Below are positions 1-8,151 of a stretch of 64,000 nucleotides of DNA, piece by piece. This DNA is from JAAFHN01 sp031421855 (lineage in GTDB: Bacteria; Pseudomonadota; Gammaproteobacteria; Burkholderiales; Burkholderiaceae_C): assembly GCA_031421855.1 (NCBI GenBank), contig JANOPN010000071.1:16283-80282 (forward strand), read 5' to 3'. The number at the start of each line of letters is the position of its first letter. Position 1 is the stretch's first letter. The position numbers and the translations under genes were made by a program. The notes under the pieces were generated by a model. It ran no database searches and was not told where the DNA came from. It worked only from the letters and a program-made list of their open reading frames with translations.

Positions 1-1196
1 AAGGCCGCAGCGGTGACGTGAACAATCATGAAACCGCTGTTGAGCCCCGCATCGGGCGTGAGAAACGGCGGCAAGCGCGACACGACCGTATCGACCAGCA
101 TGGCAATTCGGCGCTCGGCAATTGCGCCAATCTCGGCGATGACGACGGCCAGCGCATCAGCCACCAAGGCCACGGGCTCGGCGTGGAAATTACCCCCGGA
201 GACCATGGCGGGCGCCAAGCTGGGGTCGTTCGACGCGAACACCAGCGGGTTGTCGGTCACGGCGTTGGCTTCGCGCACCAGCACCTGAGCGCAATAGCGC
301 ATTTGGTCTAGACAAGCCCCCATCACTTGGGGCTGGCAGCGCAGGCAGTAAGGGTCTTGCACCCGGTCGTCGCCCTGCAAATGAGAGGCTCGAATGGCGC
401 TACCCGAGGTGAGCGCCCGGTAGGCCCCCGCGCAGTCAAACTGCCCCGGCTGCCCCCGAACGGCATGAATGCGGGCATCAAACGGGCCGTCGCTGCCGCG
501 CGCGGCGTCCAGCGTGAGTGCGCCCGCGATCACCGCCGAGCCAAATACGTCTTCGGTTCGCAACAAGGCTTCAATGGCAAGCGCCGCCGACACTTGGGTG
601 CCGTTGATGAGGGCCAGGCCCTCTTTGGCGCCTAGGGTGATGGGCTTCAAATTTGCTCGCGCCAAAGCCTGAGCGCCCGTCAGCCGATCGCCTCCCACGA
701 AGGCTTCGCCCTCACCCACGAGCACCAAACACAGGTGCGACAAGGGGGCGAGATCGCCCGACGCGCCCACCGAGCCTTGGCAGGGAATGAGGGGAATGAC
801 CCCGCAATTGTGCAAATTCAACAGCGCCTGCACCACCTCGGCCCGCACGCCAGAGTAGCCTCTGGCCAAACTCGCCGCCTTGAGCACCAAGATGAGCCGA
901 ACCACCCGCTCGCTCATCGGCGCGCCCACACCAACCGCGTGCGAGCGCAACAAATTGAGCTGCAACAAGGCCAGCGATTCGCGCGCGATGCGGGTGGAGG
1001 CGAGTTTGCCAAAGCCAGTGTTCACACCGTACACCGCTGCATCACCTTCGGTTGCAGCTTTCACCACGGCAGCGCTGGCCTCGACACCGCGCCAACAACT
1101 CGGATCGAGCGTCACCTGGGGCGCGGGCTCGGTGCACAGCTGGCGCAACTGCGACCAGTCCAGTTCACCCGGTGTGATGGTTTGGGGTGTGGTCAT
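1..1196 (-). CDS. hutH: Histidine ammonia-lyase (C-terminus beyond window edge)
   Basis: Histidine ammonia-lyase deaminates L-histidine to urocanate, the first step of cytosolic histidine breakdown. The reverse strand reads open from an ATG at 1196 to the window edge, giving about 398 of the usual ~510 residues. The stretch GSVGASGDLAPL near residue 145 holds the Ala-Ser-Gly triad that cyclises to the MIO electrophile and sits where the family has it. An early YGVNTGFGKLA block is also typical. The gene starts 4 bp after the hutU stop, so the two are co-transcribed leftward. The C-terminal part lies outside the window, so intactness cannot be judged. Confidence 0.95.
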   Translation of the reverse strand, partial: MTTPQTITPGELDWSQLRQLCTEPAPQVTLDPSCWRGVEASAAVVKAATEGDAAVYGVNTGFGKLASTRIARESLALLQLNLLRSHAVGVGAPMSERVVRLILVLKAASLARGYSGVRAEVVQALLNLHNCGVIPLIPCQGSVGASGDLAPLSHLCLVLVGEGEAFVGGDRLTGAQALARANLKPITLGAKEGLALINGTQVSAALAIEALLRTEDVFGSAVIAGALTLDAARGSDGPFDARIHAVRGQPGQFDCAGAYRALTSGSAIRASHLQGDDRVQDPYCLRCQPQVMGACLDQMRYCAQVLVREANAVTDNPLVFASNDPSLAPAMVSGGNFHAEPVALVADALAVVIAEIGAIAERRIAMLVDTVVSRLPPFLTPDAGLNSGFMIVHVTAAA

Positions 1197-1200
1197 GGCG

Positions 1201-2913
1201 TCAATTCGTGCGCAACATCGGCAAGTTCAGGCCATTTTCTTGGGCACTGGCTTGGGCGATTTCGTAGCCGGCATCGGCGTGGCGCATCACCCCGGTGGCG
1301 GGGTCATTGAACAGCACCCGAGCGAGCTTTTCGCCCGCCTCAGCGGTGCCGTCAGCGCAAATCACGACGCCCGAATGCTGCGAGTAGCCCATGCCTACGC
1401 CGCCGCCGTGGTGAAGGCTGACCCAAGTGGCCCCGCTGGCGGTGTTGAGTAATGCGTTCAGCAGCGGCCAATCGCTCACGGCATCGCTGCCGTCCAGCAT
1501 TGACTCGGTTTCGCGGTTGGGTGAGGCGACTGAGCCACTGTCAAGGTGATCACGCCCGATGACGATGGGGCCAGCGAGTTCGCCGCTGGCGACCATGGCG
1601 TTAAACGCGAGCCCAGCCAAATGCCGCTCGCCCAAACCAATCCAGCAAATGCGCGCGGGCAAGCCTTGAAACGCGATGCGCTCGCCAGCCATGTCAAGCC
1701 AGCGATGCAAATGGGCGTTGTTTGGAAAGAGCTCCTTCATCTTGGCGTCTGTCTTGGCGATATCGGCTGGGTCGCCACTCAGGGCCACCCACCGAAACGG
1801 CCCGATGCCTTTGCAAAACAGCGGGCGAACGTAGGCGGGGACGAAACCGGGGAAGTCAAACGCGTTGTCCACGCCGTAGTCTTTGGCGACTTGGCGCAAG
1901 TTGTTGCCGTAATCAACCGTTGGAATGCCCATGCCATGGAAGGCCAACAAAGCCCGCACATGCTGGGCGCACGACTCACCGGCTGCTTGGGTCAGCTTGG
2001 CATGTTGCGAAGGGTCTTTTTGCGCGGCTTGCCACTGCGCCACACTCCAGCCAGCGGGCAGGTAGCCATTGATGATGTCGTGCGCTGAGGTTTGATCGGT
2101 GACGATGTCCGGGCGCGGGCCGCCGTTTTGCCCAATTTTCACCAATTCAGGCAAAAGCTCGGCGGCATTGCCGCACAGGCCAATTGAGATGGCTTCTTTG
2201 GCTTGGGTGTGGCGCGCGATCAACGCCAGCGCGTGGGTCAGGTCGGTGGCTTGAACGTCCAAGTATTTGGTGCGCAAGCGAAAGTCGATGCGGCTTTGCT
2301 GGCACTCAATGTTGAGCGAGCAAGCACCCGCGAAACTGGCGGCGAGCGGCTGCGCGCCGCCCATGCCACCCAAGCCTGAGGTCAAAATCCAGCGACCGCT
2401 CAAGTCGCCACCAAAATGCTGGCGACCAGCCTCAACAAAAGTCTCAAAAGTGCCCTGAACAATGCCTTGCGTGCCAATGTAGATCCAACTGCCTGCGGTC
2501 ATCTGCCCATACATCATGAGCCCGGCGCGATCGAGTTCGTTGAAATGCGCCCAATTCGCCCACTGCGGCACCAAGTTGGAATTCGCCAGAAGCACACGCG
2601 GCGCGCCGGGGTGGGTGCGAAAAACCCCAACGGGCTTGCCCGACTGAATGAGCAACGTCTCGTCGGCGCGCAGCTTGCGCAGCGAGTCCAAAATCGTGTC
2701 AAAACACGGCCAGTTGCGCGCAGCCTTGCCAATGCCGCCGTAAACCACCAATTCATCGGGGTTCTCGGCCACTTCGGGGTCGAGGTTGTTTTGCAACATC
2801 CGGTAGGCAGCCTCAATTTGCCAGTTTGCGCAGCTGATTTGCGTGCCACGCGGAGCACGAACCGGCCGGGCGACGCTGTTGGCGAACTTGTGGATGAATG
2901 CTGGGGTTGACAC
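1201..2913 (-). CDS. hutU: Urocanate hydratase
   Basis: Urocanase hydrates urocanate to 4-imidazolone-5-propionate using bound NAD+. The 570-residue product is near the usual 550-560. The glycine-rich GLGGMGGAQP (residues 180-189) matches the conserved NAD-binding region, and YGGIGKAARNW near residue 58 is a family signature. The start is a GTG at 2913 preceded by a GAGGAA ribosome-binding site. The promoter region carries two HutC-type operators and is shared with divergent hutC. First gene of the leftward hutU-hutH unit, presumably repressed by HutC and induced by urocanate, as known for other hut systems. Confidence 0.96.
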   Translation of the reverse strand: MSTPAFIHKFANSVARPVRAPRGTQISCANWQIEAAYRMLQNNLDPEVAENPDELVVYGGIGKAARNWPCFDTILDSLRKLRADETLLIQSGKPVGVFRTHPGAPRVLLANSNLVPQWANWAHFNELDRAGLMMYGQMTAGSWIYIGTQGIVQGTFETFVEAGRQHFGGDLSGRWILTSGLGGMGGAQPLAASFAGACSLNIECQQSRIDFRLRTKYLDVQATDLTHALALIARHTQAKEAISIGLCGNAAELLPELVKIGQNGGPRPDIVTDQTSAHDIINGYLPAGWSVAQWQAAQKDPSQHAKLTQAAGESCAQHVRALLAFHGMGIPTVDYGNNLRQVAKDYGVDNAFDFPGFVPAYVRPLFCKGIGPFRWVALSGDPADIAKTDAKMKELFPNNAHLHRWLDMAGERIAFQGLPARICWIGLGERHLAGLAFNAMVASGELAGPIVIGRDHLDSGSVASPNRETESMLDGSDAVSDWPLLNALLNTASGATWVSLHHGGGVGMGYSQHSGVVICADGTAEAGEKLARVLFNDPATGVMRHADAGYEIAQASAQENGLNLPMLRTN

Positions 2914-2930
2914 GTTTATTCCTCAAGGCG

Positions 2931-2977
2931 GTTGTCTATACAACTTAGTTGCGACTCAGTCTAGTTGTCTATACAAC
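2931..2977. promoter_or_regulatory. Tandem HutC-type operators between hutU and hutC
   Basis: Two identical 14-bp copies of GTTGTCTATACAAC occur at 2931-2944 and 2964-2977, with starts 33 bp apart (about three helical turns). The core is the reverse complement of the TTGTATAGACAA-type site known for HutC repressors. The position between divergent hutU and hutC implies repression of both arms plus autoregulation. Confidence 0.85.
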
Positions 2978-3004
2978 TGCTGTCAACTGGGATAAGCTCG
3001 CGCC

Positions 3005-3739
3005 ATGTCAAGCTTGCCCGAGACCTTGTCGCCGACCGCCATTTTGCCGATTTACGAGCAAATCAAGGCCCACTTGCGTGGCTACATCAGCACTGGCCAA
3101 TGGAAGCCGGGCGATCCTGTTCCGAGTGAATCCGCGCTGAGCGAGCAGTTTGGTGTGGCCCGCATGACCGTCAACCGCGCCTTGCGCGAGCTGGTCAACG
3201 ACGGCTTGGTGACTCGTGTGCGCGGCTCAGGCACGCGGGTGGCGCAACTGCACCGCATTTCATCGCGATTGAGCATTCGCGACATCCACGACGAGGTGCT
3301 GGAGCGCGGCCATGCGCACACCGTGCAGGTGATTCGGGTTGTCCCCGAGTCAGCGACAAGTGAAGTGGCCGCCGCGCTGTCGATCAAAGTGGGCGGCGAA
3401 GTCTTCCACAGCGAGATCGTTCATTTAGAAAATGGTATCCCGATCCAACACGAAGATCGTTTCGTGAACCCAGCCGCAGCACCAGGCTATTTGTCGCTGG
3501 ACTTCACACAAATCACGCCAACAGGTCATTTGCTGGCTCACGCGCCACTCACCGAGGCCAGCTACACCATTGAGGCATGCGTCGCAACGGTGCCAATTGC
3601 GCAGTTGCTGGGCATCAACGCCAGCGACCCCTGCTTGCTGATGAAACGCCGCACCGTCAGTGGGGCAAACGTGGCCAGCATCGTTCGGCTCACGTATCCG
3701 GGCAGCCGGTATAGCTTTGCAGGACAGTTTCAGGCATGA
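3005..3739 (+). CDS. hutC: GntR-family histidine utilisation repressor
   Basis: A 244-residue GntR/HutC-subfamily repressor. Residues ~10-75 form the winged helix-turn-helix (ESALSEQFGVARMTVNRALREL), and residues ~90-240 form a UTRA ligand domain, which in this family binds urocanate. It lies divergent from hutU next to two palindromes that fit its operator and overlaps hutD by ATGA, so it heads the rightward hutC-D-I-G-F operon. This predicts autoregulation. Length and architecture are typical. Confidence 0.93.
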   Translation: MSSLPETLSPTAILPIYEQIKAHLRGYISTGQWKPGDPVPSESALSEQFGVARMTVNRALRELVNDGLVTRVRGSGTRVAQLHRISSRLSIRDIHDEVLERGHAHTVQVIRVVPESATSEVAAALSIKVGGEVFHSEIVHLENGIPIQHEDRFVNPAAAPGYLSLDFTQITPTGHLLAHAPLTEASYTIEACVATVPIAQLLGINASDPCLLMKRRTVSGANVASIVRLTYPGSRYSFAGQFQA

Positions 3740-4311
3740 GCTGGACGCAGGTTTCATGGTCAACTGCGCCAGAGCAGCCCTGGAAGAACGGCGGCGGCAT
3801 CACCCGAGAGCTGCTGGCTTGGCCAAACACCCAGCATTGGCGCGTGCGGATTTCAGTTGCTGACATTGTCCTTGACGGACCGTTTTCGCACTTTGACGGC
3901 GTGCAGCGCTGGTTTGCGGTGCTCAGCGGCGCGGGCGCCGTGCTCGATGTTGACGGTCGGTCGGTCTTGCTTTGCGCAGGCGGCGACGCGTTCAACTTCG
4001 ACGGTGCCGCCTCAACCCATTGCAAACTGATCGACGGCCACACACAAGACATCAACTTGATGCTGCGCGGTGCGAGTGGGCGCATGACTCGGGTCCGGGA
4101 CGCCCTCACAACGGGCGCGGTCACCCCCAATCCTTCAGCCAAGTATGCGAAATTGATAGCAACATACTCAATAGATTCGGCGACCAAAGTGACATTTGAC
4201 GGTGAAAACACGGTTTTACCGCCCAAAACACTGGCTTGGCGAGTCATCAGCCAGCCCGGCATGCTGACAGTGGCTTCAGCCAACGCCATTTGGATGGAGA
4301 TTGACCTGTGA
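3736..4311 (+). CDS. hutD: HutD-family protein carrying an in-frame dispersed repeat
   Basis: HutD is a cupin-like protein conserved in proteobacterial hut operons. It is known to moderate hut expression in Pseudomonas, but its biochemical role is unresolved. The opening (WKNGGGITRELLAWP) is the family signature. The 191-residue gene overlaps hutC and hutI by 4 bp each. Codons around 4156-4188 (giving LIATYSIDSATKV) come from a copy of the dispersed repeat described elsewhere in this window. The reading frame stays open, so the repeat appears tolerated near the C-terminal third. Confidence 0.88.
   Translation: MSWTQVSWSTAPEQPWKNGGGITRELLAWPNTQHWRVRISVADIVLDGPFSHFDGVQRWFAVLSGAGAVLDVDGRSVLLCAGGDAFNFDGAASTHCKLIDGHTQDINLMLRGASGRMTRVRDALTTGAVTPNPSAKYAKLIATYSIDSATKVTFDGENTVLPPKTLAWRVISQPGMLTVASANAIWMEIDL
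4156..4188 (+). repeat. Dispersed repeat, copy 1 (inside hutD)
   Basis: Begins ATAGCAACATACTC and ends GGCGACCAAAG. It matches the 33-bp core found 13 times here and uses the ATA-GCA-ACA reading frame. Confidence 0.8.
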
Positions 4312-5516
4312 CCCAGACGATTTGGACGAACTGCGCGGTTGCGACGATGTGCGCAAAGGCGTCCGCACCCTATGGGCTGATACCTGACGCAGCGCTGGTG
4401 ATTGATGGCGAGCAGATCATTTGGGTCGGGCCTCGCATTGATTTGCCTACACAGCACGATCGCGCCTCCCGCGTTGACGCCAACGGCGCGTTGATCACAC
4501 CCGGTTTGATCGATTGCCACACCCATTTGGTGTACGGCGGTAACCGCTCGGGCGAGTTTGAGCAGCGGCTTTTGGGTGCAAGCTACGAAGACATCGCCCG
4601 CGCAGGCGGCGGCATCAAGTCGACCGTCACTGCCACTCGCGCCGTTGACGCCGCTGACCTACTGACGCAAAGCCAAAAACGGCTCAAGCATCTGCTGAAC
4701 GAGGGCGTCACCACGGTCGAGATCAAGTCGGGCTACGGGCTGTCGCTGGATGCAGAGCGCAAAACCCTGACCGTCGCTCGTGAGTTGTCAAAACACCACG
4801 CTGTTGACGTGCGAACCACTTATTTAGGCGCGCACGCGGTACCACCTGAATTTGCCGGGCAAAGCGACGCGTATTTGGCGGATGCCATTGCCACCTTGCA
4901 AGCTTTGCACGGCGAGGGTCTGGTCGACGCGGTGGACGCATTTTGCGAACGCATTGGGTTCACGCCAGCCCAAACCCGGCGCATGTTTGAAGCGGCGAAG
5001 GCGCTGGGCCTGCCGGTCAAACTACACGCCGAGCAGCTCAGCGACAGCGGCGGCGCGGCCTTAGCCGCTGAATTCACCGCACTGAGTTGCGACCATTTGG
5101 AGTGGTTGAGCGCGGCGGGCGCGCAGGCCATGGCCAAAGCAGGCACGGTGGCCACTTTGCTGCCCGGGGCGTACTATTTCCTGCGCGAAACCCATTTGCC
5201 GCCCGTTGCCTTGCTTCGCGAGCACGGCATTTCGATGGCCATCGCCACCGACTGCAACCCCGGCACGTCGCCGTGCACGTCTTTGCTGCTGATGCTCAAC
5301 ATGGCTTGCACTTTGTTTCGACTCAGCCCGCAAGAAGCCTTGGCTGGCGTGACCCGCAACGCCGCCAAAGCCTTGGGGCTGCCCGACCGTGGCACCCTGG
5401 CGATCGGGATGCGCGCCGATTTTGTGCTGTGGGACGTGCATCACCCCGCTGAGTTGAGCTACGCGCTGGGCGCGAACCCGCGAATCCAGACCGTTTTTAA
5501 GGGGCAAACCGCATGA
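4308..5516 (+). CDS. hutI: Imidazolonepropionase
   Basis: Hydrolyses 4-imidazolone-5-propionate to N-formimino-L-glutamate. It is an amidohydrolase-superfamily protein of 402 residues. The metal-binding HTH is at residues 71-73 (GLIDCHTHLVYGGNR). Further family blocks include KSGYGLSLDAE, KLHAEQLSD and ATDCNPGTSP. The start is a GTG overlapping the hutD stop, and the end overlaps hutG by 4 bp, so translation is coupled along the operon. Confidence 0.96.
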   Translation: MTQTIWTNCAVATMCAKASAPYGLIPDAALVIDGEQIIWVGPRIDLPTQHDRASRVDANGALITPGLIDCHTHLVYGGNRSGEFEQRLLGASYEDIARAGGGIKSTVTATRAVDAADLLTQSQKRLKHLLNEGVTTVEIKSGYGLSLDAERKTLTVARELSKHHAVDVRTTYLGAHAVPPEFAGQSDAYLADAIATLQALHGEGLVDAVDAFCERIGFTPAQTRRMFEAAKALGLPVKLHAEQLSDSGGAALAAEFTALSCDHLEWLSAAGAQAMAKAGTVATLLPGAYYFLRETHLPPVALLREHGISMAIATDCNPGTSPCTSLLLMLNMACTLFRLSPQEALAGVTRNAAKALGLPDRGTLAIGMRADFVLWDVHHPAELSYALGANPRIQTVFKGQTA

Positions 5517-6325
5517 GCTTCGATTTGCACTTGGGCGACACGCCCCTGCTCATCAGCATGCCGCACGTGGGCACGCACATTCCGCCTGAGCTGCGCGCTC
5601 AGTTTTGCGAACGAGCCTTGGGCGTTGAAGACACCGATTGGCACCTTGGCGAGCTCTATGGCTTTGCGCCCGGCTTGGGCGCGTCGACCATCAAACCGCA
5701 CACCTCGCGCTACGTGATTGACCTCAATCGCCCAAGCGACAACGCACCCATGTACCCCGGCGCGGCCAACACCGAGTTGTGTCCCACGCGGTTTTTCACC
5801 GGCGACGCGCTGTATTTGAGCGGCCATGAGCCCGACCCAGCGGAGATTGATCGCCGCCGATCCTTCTACTGGCAGCCCTATCACGATGCCTTGCAAACCG
5901 AGCTTGATCGCCTTCGCACCTTGCACGGCTTTGTGCTGCTGTGGGACGCGCACAGCATTCGCAGCCACATTCCCTGGCTTTTTGACGGCAAACTGCCCGA
6001 CCTCAACCTTGGCACCGCCAGCGGCGCATCGGCGCATGCATCAATTGCCGACGCGACAAGCCAAGTTGCGGCAAACCAACCCGGACTGACCAGCGTCATC
6101 AATGGGCGCTTCAAAGGCGGCTTCATCACCCGCCACTATGGTCAGCCCAGCATCGGCGTGCATGCCATTCAGCTTGAAAAGTGCCAAAGCCTCTACATGG
6201 CCGAGACCGCGCCGTTTGCCTATGACGCCGCCAACGCTCTCGCCCTGCAGCCGGTGCTCATTGGCATGATCACGGCGGCTGTGGCCGCAGCAAAAGCGCT
6301 TCATTCAAGCGGTGCACGGGCATGA
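5513..6325 (+). CDS. hutG: N-formylglutamate deformylase
   Basis: Releases formate from N-formyl-L-glutamate, the last step of the five-step histidine pathway. The 270-residue protein carries the N-formylglutamate amidohydrolase blocks ISMPHVGTHIP (residues ~14-24), YVIDLNRPSDN and LLWDAHSIRSHIPWLFDG. Together with hutF immediately downstream, it shows that this organism goes through formylglutamate and ammonia rather than the direct formiminoglutamase route. Both ends overlap neighbours by 4 bp. Confidence 0.95.
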   Translation: MSFDLHLGDTPLLISMPHVGTHIPPELRAQFCERALGVEDTDWHLGELYGFAPGLGASTIKPHTSRYVIDLNRPSDNAPMYPGAANTELCPTRFFTGDALYLSGHEPDPAEIDRRRSFYWQPYHDALQTELDRLRTLHGFVLLWDAHSIRSHIPWLFDGKLPDLNLGTASGASAHASIADATSQVAANQPGLTSVINGRFKGGFITRHYGQPSIGVHAIQLEKCQSLYMAETAPFAYDAANALALQPVLIGMITAAVAAAKALHSSGARA

Positions 6326-7689
6326 TTGAGTTTTGGACACCCCAGGCCTGGGTTGGCGGTCGTTGGGCCAAAAACCTGCGCATGCGCGTCGGAGTCGACG
6401 GCAACTGGGCCTCATTTGAGGCAGACATTGCGCAACATGCTTTGTCGCCAACCACCACGCAACTTGGCCCAGTTTTACCTGGCGTGGTTAATGCCCACAG
6501 CCACGCATTTCAGCGCGCCATTGCGGGCTTGAGCGAGCGCGCCCACAGCGGCGCAGACGATTTTTGGGGCTGGCGCGCCCGCATGTACCAAGCAGCGCTG
6601 CGCATCACGCCCGACCAACTCGAAGCCATTGCCACGCAGCTCTACACCGAGTTGCTGGTGGGCGGCTATACGCAGGTGTGCGAATTCCACTACCTACACA
6701 ACGACTTGGACGGCAAACCCTACGCCAACCCATCTGAGATGTCGATGGCCTTGGTTCGCGCGGCCCAAGCATCGGGCATCGGCTTGACGCTGCTGCCGGT
6801 CGTGTACATGCACTCGGGTTTTGCAGTGCAGCGCACGGGCGGCGGCCTCAAGCCCGATCAGCGCCGTTTTGCTAGCACGCCTGAGTCGGCGGCCCGCATC
6901 GCGCAGGCCGTCAACGACATGCGCTTGCCGCGCATCAACGCCGGCATTGCCTTGCACTCCCTGCGCGCGGTTGACCCTGCTGCACTGACCGAGACCGCTC
7001 AAATTGCCGCGCAAAACCGTTGGCCCGTTCACATCCACATTGCCGAGCAGACCCAGGAGATAGACGATTGCCTCGCCCACCACGGCCAACGACCGGTTGC
7101 GTGGCTGCTCGATCACGCGGGTGTGACGGCGCAGTGGAGCCTGGTACACGCCACCCACACAACGCCAGACGAGCTCGCGGGCGCCAAAGCCAGTGGCGCA
7201 ACCGTGGTGCTGTGCCCCAGTACCGAGGCCAATTTGGGCGACGGGGTCTTTGACTTGCCCACGAATTTGCAGCTGGGTGCATCCATGGCCATCGGCAGCG
7301 ACAGCCACGTCACCCGAGGCCTGAGCGAGGAGCTGCGCCTGCTTGAGTACAGCCAGCGCCTGACCCGCCGCCAACGAAATGTCGCGTCGATGGGCCAAGG
7401 CAGCAGCGCCGCCGCACTCTTTCAAGCCGCGGTAACAGGCGGATCAACCTGCGCATGCGCAAACCTGGGCGGCTTAGCGGTCGGCCAACGCGCCGACTTC
7501 GTCACCCTAAACCCCCAAGCCCCGGCGCTGCTGGGTATGCCAAACGATCATTTGCTAGACGCGTGGATCTTCTCAAGCCCCGACTCGGGGTGCAAACAGG
7601 CGCATGTGGCGGGTCAAGCCGTGCATGGCCCAAGCGACGAGTCGCGAACGAAGATGCTGGCTGCCATGAGTCAGCTCTGGGGTTATTAA
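6322..7689 (+). CDS. hutF: Formimidoylglutamate deiminase
   Basis: Converts N-formimino-L-glutamate to N-formyl-L-glutamate and ammonia. It is a 455-residue amidohydrolase-fold protein with the metal site VNAHSHAFQRA (His59 and His61), HIHIAEQ and GSDSHVTRGLSEELR, all typical of HutF. It is the last gene of the hutC-D-I-G-F operon and supplies the substrate of HutG. No obvious terminator hairpin follows. Confidence 0.95.
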   Translation: MIEFWTPQAWVGGRWAKNLRMRVGVDGNWASFEADIAQHALSPTTTQLGPVLPGVVNAHSHAFQRAIAGLSERAHSGADDFWGWRARMYQAALRITPDQLEAIATQLYTELLVGGYTQVCEFHYLHNDLDGKPYANPSEMSMALVRAAQASGIGLTLLPVVYMHSGFAVQRTGGGLKPDQRRFASTPESAARIAQAVNDMRLPRINAGIALHSLRAVDPAALTETAQIAAQNRWPVHIHIAEQTQEIDDCLAHHGQRPVAWLLDHAGVTAQWSLVHATHTTPDELAGAKASGATVVLCPSTEANLGDGVFDLPTNLQLGASMAIGSDSHVTRGLSEELRLLEYSQRLTRRQRNVASMGQGSSAAALFQAAVTGGSTCACANLGGLAVGQRADFVTLNPQAPALLGMPNDHLLDAWIFSSPDSGCKQAHVAGQAVHGPSDESRTKMLAAMSQLWGY

Positions 7690-7690
7690 C

Positions 7691-7861
7691 TGGTTGGGGC
7701 TTTACGCAGGCATTGACGCCAAGTCGCATTTGGGTTTTTATCGCACCATTGCCAAACGTTTTCCGTTTTCAATTTACTACCACTTTGACCGTGTCACGGT
7801 AACCGTCGCCGGCATCCTCCGCCAGGACGTGCGACGCGCGCCGCAGAAGCCTTCGGACTGA
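7691..7861 (+). pseudogene. RelE/ParE-type toxin C-terminal remnant
   Basis: Just after hutF, a frame open from about 7691 to a TGA at 7859-7861 reads ...FYRTIAKRFPFSIYYHF then DRVTVTVAGILRQDVRR. This resembles the C-terminal half of RelE/ParE-superfamily toxins (a KRFPFxIYY block, a hydrophobic strand, then an arginine-rich tail). No start codon or N-terminal half is present and the frame is unrelated to hutF, so it is most likely a decayed toxin fragment. Recognition is by eye. Confidence 0.5.
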
Positions 7862-7915
7862 GGCAAACGACCGACGGATCGCGCAACGCGAGACGGGGCA
7901 ATCAGTCTAATATTG

Positions 7916-7948
7916 ATAGCAACAAACTCAATGAATCCGGCGACCAAG
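7916..7948 (+). repeat. Dispersed repeat, copy 2 (intergenic)
   Basis: A near-consensus core beginning ATAGCAACAAACTCAATG and ending GGCGACCAAG, followed by an AT-rich tail with AATTTCATCAAAA. The tail is shared with copy 11. Confidence 0.85.
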
Positions 7949-7995
7949 GGCTTATTTTCCATTAATTTCATCAAAATCGCGTGTTTTTGAGCCGT

Positions 7996-8151
7996 TTAAA
8001 AGCTGCAGGCAATCCAAGCCTTCAAACCGGCTGAAGCCTTTGTCAAAGCTGCCTGAGCGATGCGGGCAAAGTAGTCCTTGAGCTTCAAGCCCTCGAGCGC
8101 CGCGCGAGACTTCAAGGCTCGCATCAACGGGTCGGGCAGGTCGCGCGACAA
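7996..8151 (-). pseudogene. Possible ribbon-helix-helix antitoxin remnant
   Basis: The reverse strand from a TTG at 8151 to a TAA at 7996 encodes 51 residues reading LSRDLPDPLMRALKSRAALE then GLKLKDYFARIAQAAL. The pattern resembles Arc/CopG/FitA-type antitoxins (RDLPDxLxRALKxRAALEG). There is no ATG and the frame is closed just upstream by TGA, so it is probably a fragment. It lies next to the toxin remnant but on the opposite strand, directly before aceE. Alternatively it is chance similarity. Confidence 0.35.

Noticed and set aside
18..1452. Several forward-strand open frames opposite hutH and hutU
   Set aside because: They are antisense shadows. The reverse strand encodes unmistakable HutH (with the MIO triad) and HutU across this interval.
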